Of a stretch of DNA of 54,557 nucleotides, positions 41,617 through 49,406 are shown in pieces. The translations under genes and the position numbers were made by a program. Origin of the DNA: an uncultured Chitinophagales bacterium (GTDB lineage Bacteria > Bacteroidota > Bacteroidia > Chitinophagales > JAHDHT01). The stretch is taken from positions 1-54,557 of the forward strand of contig CALHDG010000032.1 of assembly GCA_938023075.1 (NCBI GenBank). Reading direction: 5' to 3'. Under the pieces are notes generated by a model. The model had not been told where the DNA came from and did no database searches. It saw only the letters and a program-made list of their open reading frames with translations. Position 1 is the first letter of the stretch; each line of letters opens with the position of its first letter.

Positions 41617-42339
41617 TTATGTTTTTTCAGGTCTCGGAATTTTTACAATAAACTGCTCTCCTTCTACTTGGTTGATGAATTCAATATTAGGTTGGATTGC
41701 TAATGCACGTTTTATACCAGTACCTAAACCACTAAATGGAAGCAGTCGAGTACCAAAAGCCACTAACTGATTATTTCTGATAAACGGATTACCGTATTTA
41801 ATTTCTTCTACCGTTAAGCTATTGGGCAGTTTTCCCGGACTTATGATTTCTACTCTATTATCAAATATCAAGATTCGTATTGGTGCATTTTTGAAATAGT
41901 CTCTATGCAATAATGCATTTTGAATAAGTTCTTCGAAAACAATTTCTGAAATTTCGAGTTGACCGTTTGAATTAAAACTTTGTTCAACTTGTCTATGGTT
42001 TAAATTTTGTTTCAAGAATTTAATTGCTTCTTCGTGTAAAACAGGTATAGTTCCTCTAAGATCGTCAGGTTTGCTTTTGTATTCATTTCCAGCTATATCA
42101 TTGCCAAAAAATGAAACAACTTTTATAGTAAATGCTGGTTTTATAGTTTGAGGAAATTTGCCAAAAAATAAAAGTCCGGCTAAAGATACCTGACTATCTC
42201 TTAATATTCTTTTAGCTTTTAAGGCTTGCTCAAATGTCAATCCTTTGTCCTCAAATGAAACCCCAAAATCTTTTTTAAAATAGTTGGAAAATGCAATTTG
42301 ATCAATGTCTTCAATGTCTAATAATTCTATTGTTTTCAT
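41617..42339 (-). pseudogene. ATP-binding protein of the AlbA_2/RecG-like family, N-terminal domain missing
   Basis: The 240 residues match the middle and end of the AlbA_2 (Schlafen-type) plus HATPase_c_4 proteins: GLTFEQALKAKRILRDSQVS, LAGLLFFGKFPQ, EELIQNALLHRDY (ATP-binding N box), ILIFDNRVEIISPGKLPN and GTRLLPFSGLGTGIKRAL. Full proteins have an N-terminal DNA-binding AlbA_2 domain of about 120-150 residues; here an in-frame TGA lies four codons before the ATG, and no AlbA_2 sequence was seen upstream. It is either a truncated remnant or a short form that is still made; AGGGCAGGAAATG gives the ATG a fair Shine-Dalgarno sequence. Confidence 0.65.
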
Positions 42340-42606
42340 TTCCTGCCCTTTTCAACATTGTTTATAAATATGTTTTTACCGGTACTCATTATTTAATTGA
42401 CCCTGTATACATCACGGTCTTTATATTAACTATTGAAGCTCAATGATACAATTATAGAGGAGGATTTTTTCATCAATCTATTCAACTATTTTCACTTCAG
42501 TGTATTGCTTTAAATCATTCTCACATTTAAATTGAAACTAACTTTCAACAAAAAAGATCATATTTTATAATGGTTTATGTTTAGGGATCCAAAACTCCAA
42601 GAAATT

Positions 42607-43179
42607 TTATTTTTTATAAAAGCCCATTTCATCTACATATTGTGCAACCGATTCGGGTAGATAAAAATTGATGTTTTTTTCGGCTTTAATGCGTTGGCGA
42701 ATAAAAGTGGAAGAAATGTTTAGCAAGGGTGCTTCAACTACAGTCAGTTGAATATCGGGATGTTCCTCAACGGGATGTGCTGGGCGTGGGTAAACAATAA
42801 TGGGATAATTCGCTTTGAGTATGTCCGCATTTTTCCATTTGTGTAGATGGGTTAAATTGTCACTACCCATTACTAAATGAAATTGATGTTGCGGATATTT
42901 TTCGCCCATATAAGCTAAAGTATCAACAGTATAAGAAGGTTTGGGTAAGCCAAATTCAATATCCGTTACTTTTAGCTGATCGTTATGCTCTATTGCCATT
43001 TGTAATAAGTTGTAGCGTTGCCGTTCTGCCAATAAACTTTTCTTTTGTTTAAACGGGTTTTGTGGTGAAACCACAAACCACAGTTGTTCAATATTCGGAA
43101 GATCTACAATACTTTGCGCAATAATTAAATGACCTACATGCACTGGATTAAATGAGCCAAAAAACAAAGCTATCTGCAT
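42607..43179 (-). CDS. nadD: Nicotinate-nucleotide adenylyltransferase
   Basis: NadD joins ATP and nicotinate mononucleotide to deamido-NAD in NAD synthesis. The 190 residues have the nucleotidyl transferase motifs GSFNPVHVGHL (8-18) and ISSTFIRQRI near the C terminus, with FVVSPQNPFKQK, PSYTVDTL and VMGSDNLTHLHKW between. The gene stands alone; no partner gene is nearby. Confidence 0.95.
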   Translation of the reverse strand: MQIALFFGSFNPVHVGHLIIAQSIVDLPNIEQLWFVVSPQNPFKQKKSLLAERQRYNLLQMAIEHNDQLKVTDIEFGLPKPSYTVDTLAYMGEKYPQHQFHLVMGSDNLTHLHKWKNADILKANYPIIVYPRPAHPVEEHPDIQLTVVEAPLLNISSTFIRQRIKAEKNINFYLPESVAQYVDEMGFYKK

Positions 43180-43340
43180 AATGGCAAAAATACTATTAGC
43201 GTGAGGTTTTTACAGTATCTATTCAAATTAATGTTTCATAAAAAACCGGCTCACATAAATGACCCGGTTTGAAATTCCAAAAAAGTATAATTAACTTACG
43301 TTTCGTATGTTTTAAAGTATATGCTAAACCTCAGAACAAA
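43180..43340. other. Promoter region of nadD
   Basis: AT-rich DNA before nadD; an inverted pair AACCGG...CCGGTT lies around 43243-43271 (AAAACCGGCTCAC and GACCCGGTTT), which could be a weak hairpin. There is no gene. Confidence 0.35.
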
Positions 43341-43481
43341 CGTCATCGCAGAATTCTACGGAGTGGAGCGGAGTAGAATATCAGCGATCTCGCTTGTAAT
43401 GTTTGGGAGCGATCCCTGATAATTTGTTTCGCCAAGGCTACAGATACTGAATCAAGTTTAGCACAGGTTTCTAGGATGACG
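43341..43481. repeat. Dispersed repeat family 2, copy 2
   Basis: It is bounded by CGTCAT and ATGACG. It contains ATTCTAC...GTAGAAT as a hairpin and AGATACTGAATCAAGTTTAG followed by CACAGGTTTC, which is nearly identical to copy 1 at 26019-26050. Confidence 0.75.
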
Positions 43482-43601
43482 TTTGTCTTAATTTTTTCCT
43501 TCTGTTGTATAATTGAAAAGCATTCACACAATTTTATTATTATATATTGATAATCAACAATTTATATACAGAAAATAAAATGCGAAACATGAGTAATTAA
43601 T

Positions 43602-43766
43602 TTATTCGACTATGATTAAATTTTTAGATTTAAGCAGTTGTCCATGTCTATTTGAAATTTTTATCTGATACATACCTTTTGGTAAATTCGTATTGATGTT
43701 AATCGGTATTACATGTTTGCCACCATCTGGTACTTTGAAGAGGACGAAATTAAATTCATAAGAAGA
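43602..43766 (-). pseudogene. Orphan T9SS sorting-domain fragment
   Basis: On the minus strand the frame directly after the TGA of the next gene reads SSYEFNFVLFKVPDGG, then KHVIPININTNLPKGMYQIK and ISNRHGQLLKSKNLIIVE before TAA at 43602. This has the typical end of a type-A T9SS domain (PKGMYxIKI, K...LIIxE). It has no start codon or body of its own, so it looks like the tail of a lost secreted protein gene. It shares its frame with the gene at 43767, which may be chance. Confidence 0.6.
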
Positions 43767-44345
43767 TCAAAAATTGGCAATTTGACGGGTGACTAACTGA
43801 TCAATTTTTCTAATTAAATGATGAGGTCTCATAGTGCGCCACTCAACAATATTAAAAACTTCATTAAATTGAAAGTAGTATCCCACATTATTTTTAAGCA
43901 TTTCTTCCATAACGTGTGGTCTAAAATGCAGGGCGCATATCCATCCGGCGTCATCGGCTACCGCTTCATACCATTCCTGATAATGATCATCAATATCACC
44001 GTGAAAATTTAAGATATTTTCACCAATTAATACAAAGCGATTAATTGAATGAGCCAGCATTTTATCAATCACCTGACGTTTTAACAACATAATATCATTA
44101 TCAATTACATCGTTCCATTCACCAATCAATTCAATAATAGCGGTACCCTCCAAATAATCGACAAATAATATTTTGAGGTATAAGGTAGAAGACTCTATAG
44201 TATCCCATTGAGGATGAATTAGATAATTATAAATTTGATGATCGAAACCAAACTCATTATATAATCTTCCATAAAATGGAGACTGATCATCATCTGAAGC
44301 AATGTAAAAATCGCGCCAATTATAAAATGGTTCAATGGTATGCAC
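43767..44345 (-). CDS. Conserved hypothetical protein
   Basis: The product has 192 residues without a signal peptide or membrane segment. It is rich in aromatic and acidic residues (FYNWRDFYIASDDDQSPFYG, HPQWDTIESSTLYLKILFVD) with a central alpha/beta section that includes FVLIGENILNFHG. I do not recognise a domain; the pattern DDHYQEWYEAVADDAGWICA may mark a family typical of this phylum. The stop codon is followed in frame by the orphan sorting-domain fragment. Confidence 0.65.
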   Translation of the reverse strand: MHTIEPFYNWRDFYIASDDDQSPFYGRLYNEFGFDHQIYNYLIHPQWDTIESSTLYLKILFVDYLEGTAIIELIGEWNDVIDNDIMLLKRQVIDKMLAHSINRFVLIGENILNFHGDIDDHYQEWYEAVADDAGWICALHFRPHVMEEMLKNNVGYYFQFNEVFNIVEWRTMRPHHLIRKIDQLVTRQIANF

Positions 44346-44406
44346 CCCTCAAAGGTATTCAATTTATTGATGCAAAAAAAGTTGAAAATATAAAACTGAT
44401 TGCACG

Positions 44407-45219
44407 CTATTTTGAAAGCTGAGATTCAATGGCTTTTCGTACACTCCCTTTGTTTAATAAAAGGGCTTTTGCTTCTTCATATAAAAGACCGGTTTGTTCT
44501 ATCACCATTTTGGTTCCACGATCTACTAATTTTTCATTAGACAATTGCATGTCTACCATCTTATTATCTTTTACCCTGCCTAAACGAATCATAACACTCG
44601 TAGAAATCATATTTAACACCAATTTTTGCGCAGTACCGGCTTTCATACGGGTGCTACCGGTTACAAATTCGGGTCCAACAATTATTTCAATTGGATATTT
44701 AGCTGCTTTGCTTAATGGAGTATTTTCGTTGCAAGTAATGCAAGCGGTTTCAATATTTTGCAGGGCACACATTTCGAGAGCACCAACTACGTATGGTGTA
44801 CTTCCTGAGGCTGCGATACCAATTACAAAATCACTAGAACTAAGGTTATGTTCTTTTAAATCATTCCATCCACCCATTGGGTCGTCTTCTGCAAATTCAA
44901 CAGCTTTTCTTATCGCGCCATCTCCACCTGCAATTAAACCTACCACTAAATCATGGGCTACCCCAAAGGTTGGCGGACACTCAGATGCATCAACAATACC
45001 TAATCTACCACTAGTTCCTGCACCAATGTAATATAAATGACCACCTGAAAGCAATTTATCAGCTATTATATCAACAATAGGAACGATTTTTGCAATAGAT
45101 GTAGAGATTATTTGTGGAACACTAATGTCTTCAAGATTAATGGATTGTAGTATTTGAAGGGTAGACATTTTTTCCAAGTGCCTATAGTTGGAAGGTAATT
45201 CTGTTATTTTATTGTTCAA
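44407..45219 (-). CDS. murQ: N-acetylmuramic acid 6-phosphate etherase
   Basis: MurQ splits the lactyl ether of N-acetylmuramate 6-phosphate during peptidoglycan recycling, in the cytoplasm. The 270 residues hold the SIS domain: YYIGAGTSGRLGIVDASECPP with the catalytic Glu, LIAGGDGAIRKAVEFAEDD, ASGSTPYVVGAL and EFVTGSTRMKAGTAQKL-type signature (here VTGSTRMKAGTAQKL). The start is TTG at 45219; a -7 box TAATTTTG at 45234-45227 leaves only 7 bases before it. No transporter or kinase gene of the recycling pathway is adjacent. Confidence 0.95.
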   Translation of the reverse strand: MNNKITELPSNYRHLEKMSTLQILQSINLEDISVPQIISTSIAKIVPIVDIIADKLLSGGHLYYIGAGTSGRLGIVDASECPPTFGVAHDLVVGLIAGGDGAIRKAVEFAEDDPMGGWNDLKEHNLSSSDFVIGIAASGSTPYVVGALEMCALQNIETACITCNENTPLSKAAKYPIEIIVGPEFVTGSTRMKAGTAQKLVLNMISTSVMIRLGRVKDNKMVDMQLSNEKLVDRGTKMVIEQTGLLYEEAKALLLNKGSVRKAIESQLSK

Positions 45220-45226
45220 TTATCGT

Positions 45227-45234
45227 CAAAATTA
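45227..45234 (-). promoter_or_regulatory. -7 box of murQ
   Basis: TAATTTTG on the minus strand, with exactly 7 bases to the TTG start, the same spacing as in front of the ECF sigma gene at 7541. Confidence 0.5.
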
Positions 45235-45293
45235 TTTACAAGCGCAATCTAAAATGAAAGTTTTAGATTATTAAATATGAAGAGAGAAAAAGA

Positions 45294-45358
45294 GCCCCTC
45301 TTCAATGAGGAGCCCTCAGCAATATTACACAAGTCAATAGTAAGAGGGCTTCTTTTTT
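45294..45358. promoter_or_regulatory. Overlapping hairpins upstream of murQ, possible attenuator
   Basis: On the minus strand GCTCCTC-ATTGAA-GAGGGGC (45313-45294) is followed by TCTTTTTC, a terminator form. A second stem pairs 45309-45317 (GGAGCCCTC) with 45344-45352 (GAGGGCTTC), and on the plus strand it is followed by TTTTTTA. The two stems share 45309-45313 and so exclude one another. Confidence 0.5.
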
Positions 45359-45360
45359 AT

Positions 45361-46009
45361 TTTGGTTGCACTACTAACAAAATAAATTAACACTTTGTCT
45401 AAATTTCAATCTAAATGATTGATTTTTAGCATTTTATCGGTTCTTTTTTTTATTTAAATAGATAAATACTTCTGTTAACAAATGTTAAAATTTCTCCAAG
45501 TTTTAACAAACTATTTTGAAAAGATTGCTGAAGTAATAAATAGATTTTGCTTCAATCGTTTAGTTGAACCCATATTATTTTCGTTTTTAAGGACAAGTTT
45601 ATCAAGGTAGTTGACCTAAGATAGAGGTAAGCGTAATAAACGTCATGCCGGAAACTTGTGCTGTACTCGATCCATTCTCTGAGCTTGCGGAACAGATTAT
45701 CCGGCATCTCTCCTTATAACATCCTGCTAAACCTTTAAATTAGAGGCGAACCTTAGCAGCGATTGTTGATACACTTTTCATCTGAAATAATCGTACACCT
45801 TTCGTGTAAAATATACATCTTGATCAAAAGACAACTTCCCTTAGGAACGATAAAAAATAAATATACCATCTGACTTTGCCATTTTCCGATATACTTCCTT
45901 GAAAAGCCTCGTCTTAGCCTCCCACTAAGCCTACGTTTTTCAACTCGTCTATTAAAAAATGACTTTATCAGAGTTGATAAATTTATTTTCTCATTGTTCC
46001 TAAAAGAAA
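45361..46009. other. Long non-coding stretch with a repeat family 2 relative
   Basis: No gene is seen. 45641-45720 (CGTCATGCCGGAAACTTGTG ... ACAGATTATCCGGCATCTC) resembles repeat family 2, with CATGCCGG and CCGGCAT as an inverted pair. The remainder is AT-rich and featureless to me. Confidence 0.45.
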
Positions 46010-46038
46010 AAAGCCACAGTTAATAAACTATGGCTTTA
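46010..46038 (-). terminator. Terminator of the T9SS gene at 46061
   Basis: AAAGCCATAGTT and AACTGTGGCTTT pair (one mismatch) around TATT, followed by TTTTCTTTTA on the minus strand. Confidence 0.8.
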
Positions 46039-46060
46039 AAAAATATGGTTACGAAGTGTT

Positions 46061-48010
46061 TTATCGCTTTATGAATTTATTTATACTCACTAATTTATTT
46101 TGGTTAATGATCTTACTAAAATAAATACCACTTTCTAATTTACTCAAATTGATGGTTGTATGATTTAAATCACCTAAGTCAGCTTCTAATATCAATTTAC
46201 CTTGCACATCAAATATCTGAATTAAATTGGCTATTTGACCATTTAGGTTAATATAGGCAAAATCAATAATTGGATTTGGATAGATGAGTACCGCATCAAC
46301 TGCATAATCCAATATACCAACTCCTGTACCAACCACAACTGTAACAATTCTTTCGGAGGTATTGCCATTGCTATCTGCTGCGGTATAAATAATATCATAA
46401 GCTCCGTTGGCATCTAAATTTAAAGCACTGTCATCTATAATTACAGTGATTTCTCCATCAATATTATCCATTGCGGTAGCAGTTGGTGGAGTCCAATCAG
46501 CACCTAACTCCACATTTACCAAATCATCTCCATTAATGGTAATTACTGGAGCAATATCATCTCCGGCAAGGTTGGCATTGTAAAACTCTAATACTTCATC
46601 TGCCAAATCTCTAATACCGTCAAACGATGGGCAACCCTCATCAAAAGCCCCTTCTGGTCTAACCCAAAGTATAGATTGGGTCATTTTTTTTGCTGCCCCA
46701 GGCTGCATATCAAATGGTCCGGTAGCCATTACAAAACGTCTGTCAGCCGGGGTATTGCCTTCTGAACACTCTGACCAACCTTCTGCATCCGATGGATTAT
46801 CGGGAAACATGTGAGTGACTTCTTCGGTACTTCCTTCATTAAAACCAGTACCACCTAATGTTATGGATGCTCCGTTTTTCCACTTACCGATTAAATAGTT
46901 ATAATGTTCTTCCGCGGTTTGAGGATCTCCCTGAACTTCATTATATGGATCGTTATTATAAAAAACAAAACCAGACATACCCAATTTATCACCAGTAGTG
47001 GTTGTAATACCATTTAAAATTTGGATGGCTACAAACGGCGGATCAGTACCATAACCATCTGCGTCTTCATCATCATTAGGGTCGCCATTATAACATATTC
47101 CTAAATTCCGTTCAATATCACAACCAACAAAATCGTCTTCATAATTACCTAAATCAGGATCTAACCATGTACCGAGATAGGCTTTTTTCAAATTTTCAGA
47201 AGACTTATTAATTAGGGTATAATCTACAAATGTAATATTAGCCAGATTGTCATTATTGAAACCATATACTAAGGTTTGAATTTCTATACCGAGAGGAAGA
47301 GAAGACATAGCCGTAGGTGGCATTGTTGTTGTATCTACCGTAAATGTGTTGGTATGAAAATTTCCATTGTCGTTAATTACAGACCAAATTGCTTCGTCAC
47401 CATTTATTTTTGGATAATCTCCTTTTTCTGGATTATACAAATTATCACCGTCAGCATCTATAAAATCACCTTTCCAGGATTTTATATCTTCACTCAATTC
47501 ATCATCTATTGTTCCATCGGAAAAATCAACCATAAAAGCATCTATTTCCTCTTTTGTAATGCGCCAGAATTTATCATATTCACTGCATACATCTCGTGTT
47601 GTTTCTCCATTTTCATTTAAAGGACCGGGCCAAAAATCATCTACAAAACCTTGATATGACTGTCTATATGTTTGAGCGGCTAATTTCAGGTTATTTTCAT
47701 CGTCTAATGCACCTATCCATAAAGCTCCTGCATAAATAGAATATTTTCCCGAATCTTTAGGAATTTCGTATCCTGGCTCAGTTGTTTCATCTTGAAAAAA
47801 AATGGTACCGGTTGTTCTAAAATGTGCTCTTACATTATTAATTTCTAAGGTTGTTTTAGCCGTACCTGGCGCGCAATCCATTAACATTTTATTAATAGTA
47901 CCTTGTTTGGTTGGTACATTAGTTGGTGCTTTTGCATAGGAGCAAATTATCGTAAAACATAACAAAAATGTGCTCAAACATTTCAATAGGTAAAATTTCA
48001 TCATATTCAT
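46061..48010 (-). CDS. T9SS-exported protein with DUF5011/HYR-like Ig domain
   Basis: The product has 649 residues. A signal peptide (FYLLKCLSTFLLCFTIICSYA) is followed by a large N-terminal part with many Asp, Asn and Gly residues (GTIFFQDETTEPGYEIPKDS, YSIYAGALWIGALDDENNLK) of a type frequent in this phylum. About residues 495-570 are an Ig-like domain of the DUF5011 kind (VNVELGADWTPPTATAMDNI, DGEITVIIDD, YDIIYTAADSNGNTSERIVT). The last 80 residues are a T9SS sorting domain (AVLIYPNPIIDFAYINL, IQIFDVQGKLIL, LESGIYFSKIINQNKLV). It is probably a surface protein; the ligand is unknown. Acidic loops with DxDGD suggest calcium binding. Confidence 0.85.
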   Translation of the reverse strand: MNMMKFYLLKCLSTFLLCFTIICSYAKAPTNVPTKQGTINKMLMDCAPGTAKTTLEINNVRAHFRTTGTIFFQDETTEPGYEIPKDSGKYSIYAGALWIGALDDENNLKLAAQTYRQSYQGFVDDFWPGPLNENGETTRDVCSEYDKFWRITKEEIDAFMVDFSDGTIDDELSEDIKSWKGDFIDADGDNLYNPEKGDYPKINGDEAIWSVINDNGNFHTNTFTVDTTTMPPTAMSSLPLGIEIQTLVYGFNNDNLANITFVDYTLINKSSENLKKAYLGTWLDPDLGNYEDDFVGCDIERNLGICYNGDPNDDEDADGYGTDPPFVAIQILNGITTTTGDKLGMSGFVFYNNDPYNEVQGDPQTAEEHYNYLIGKWKNGASITLGGTGFNEGSTEEVTHMFPDNPSDAEGWSECSEGNTPADRRFVMATGPFDMQPGAAKKMTQSILWVRPEGAFDEGCPSFDGIRDLADEVLEFYNANLAGDDIAPVITINGDDLVNVELGADWTPPTATAMDNIDGEITVIIDDSALNLDANGAYDIIYTAADSNGNTSERIVTVVVGTGVGILDYAVDAVLIYPNPIIDFAYINLNGQIANLIQIFDVQGKLILEADLGDLNHTTINLSKLESGIYFSKIINQNKLVSINKFIKR

Positions 48011-48095
48011 TCAATATTTTAAGCAACAATATAGTATTAAATCGTTAACTTAAAAAAAAATAACCATTTATTAAGGTTTGTTACTCAATAATGAC

Positions 48096-49274
48096 TTATA
48101 CCCGTTCAATAACTATAGCACTGGCTCCACCTCCACCATTGCAAATGCCTGCTGCTCCTTTAGTGGCATCTTTATGTGTTAATGCCGAAATTAAGGTACA
48201 AATAATACGTGCGCCCGAAACCCCTATGGGATGACCAATAGAAACACCACCACCAAATATATTGGTTTGCTCGTGTTTAATGTCTAACTCTTTCATATTC
48301 GCTAAGGCTACAACCGAAAAGGCTTCATTAATTTCAAATAGATCGATATCTTGAATAGATAAACCTGCCTTGTCAATTGCTTTGGGTAAGGCTTTTGCCG
48401 GGGTGGTCGTAAACCATTTTGGTTCTTGTGCAGCATCGGCATAGCTTAATATTTTTGCAAGGGGTTTTATACCCAATTCGTTCATCTTTTCTTCACTCAT
48501 TAACACTAAAGCGGCAGCTCCGTCATTAATGTTACTGGCGTTGGCTGCAGTTACCGTTCCGTCTTTGGCAAAAGCCGGTCTTAAAGTGGGTATCTTTTCA
48601 AATTTTACTTTTTTAAAATCCTCGTCTTCATTCATTATAATAGGGTCTGCTTTTCGTTGAGGAATTTCAACCGGCGCAATTTCATGTTTAAACCACCCCT
48701 TTTCTGTAGCTTCTGCTGCTCTTTGGTAAGATGCAATGGCATATTCATCTTGATCTTCTCTTGAAAAACCCGTGCCGCTGGCGCAAAGGTCACCACAAGT
48801 ACCCATCATTTGACCATCGTAAGGATCTTGCAAACCATCTCTAACTACCGCATCTACCATTTCGGCATTGCCATATTTATAACCACTTCTTGCTTTTGGA
48901 ATCATGTATGGTGCATTACTCATGCTCTCCATACCGCCGGCTACTACAACATCTGCATCACCCAATCGAATGGCTTGTGTTGCAAACATAACAGCTTTCA
49001 TGCCTGAGGCACATACTTTATTTACCGTGGTACAAGGTACGCTATCGGGCAAACCTGCTGCCAAAGCTGCTTGCCTTGCCGGTGCCTGACCCGTATTTGC
49101 CTGCAACACATTACCCATAAATACTTCCTCTACTTTGTCAGGATCAATACCAGCTCTTTCAATAGCCGCTTTAATGGCTTTACTACCTAACTCAACTGCC
49201 GTAAAGCCCGATAATTGCCCCATAAAACTACCAATAGGTGTTCGCGCCATTGACACTATATATACATTTTTCAT
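48096..49274 (-). CDS. Acetyl-CoA C-acetyltransferase (thiolase)
   Basis: The 392 residues match biosynthetic and degradative thiolases. Catalytic Cys88 lies in NKVCASGMKAVM, the second site is GGGVSIGHPIGVSGARI with the active His, and the third CNGGGGASAI with the second Cys. Other marks are VVVAGGMESMS and FEINEAFSVVAL. It joins two acetyl-CoA to acetoacetyl-CoA or splits it, linking to butyrate, polyhydroxybutyrate or amino acid breakdown. A -7 box TAAATTTG lies at 49332-49325. No partner enzymes are adjacent. Confidence 0.95.
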   Translation of the reverse strand: MKNVYIVSMARTPIGSFMGQLSGFTAVELGSKAIKAAIERAGIDPDKVEEVFMGNVLQANTGQAPARQAALAAGLPDSVPCTTVNKVCASGMKAVMFATQAIRLGDADVVVAGGMESMSNAPYMIPKARSGYKYGNAEMVDAVVRDGLQDPYDGQMMGTCGDLCASGTGFSREDQDEYAIASYQRAAEATEKGWFKHEIAPVEIPQRKADPIIMNEDEDFKKVKFEKIPTLRPAFAKDGTVTAANASNINDGAAALVLMSEEKMNELGIKPLAKILSYADAAQEPKWFTTTPAKALPKAIDKAGLSIQDIDLFEINEAFSVVALANMKELDIKHEQTNIFGGGVSIGHPIGVSGARIICTLISALTHKDATKGAAGICNGGGGASAIVIERV

Positions 49275-49324
49275 AAAGTTATTCTAAATTATTGGGGTGA
49301 AAATAAATTAAAATTTCCACACCG

Positions 49325-49332
49325 CAAATTTA
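49325..49332 (-). promoter_or_regulatory. -7 box of the thiolase gene
   Basis: TAAATTTG on the minus strand, about 50 bases before the ATG, with TTG 15 bases further upstream. Confidence 0.4.
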
Positions 49333-49406
49333 AAAGTTTTGTGCCTGCAATTTTGAGATTTTCAAATGGCAAACCCTATACAAAAATGGCTATCAATAGT
49401 AGCAAT

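Noticed and set aside
42340-42606. Coding remnant upstream of the truncated ATP-binding protein
   Set aside because: Short stretches without stops occur, but none reads as an AlbA_2 domain, so I could not support a frameshifted N terminus.
44429-45031. Plus-strand frame of 200 codons opposite murQ
   Set aside because: It is antisense to a fully conserved enzyme and matches nothing known.
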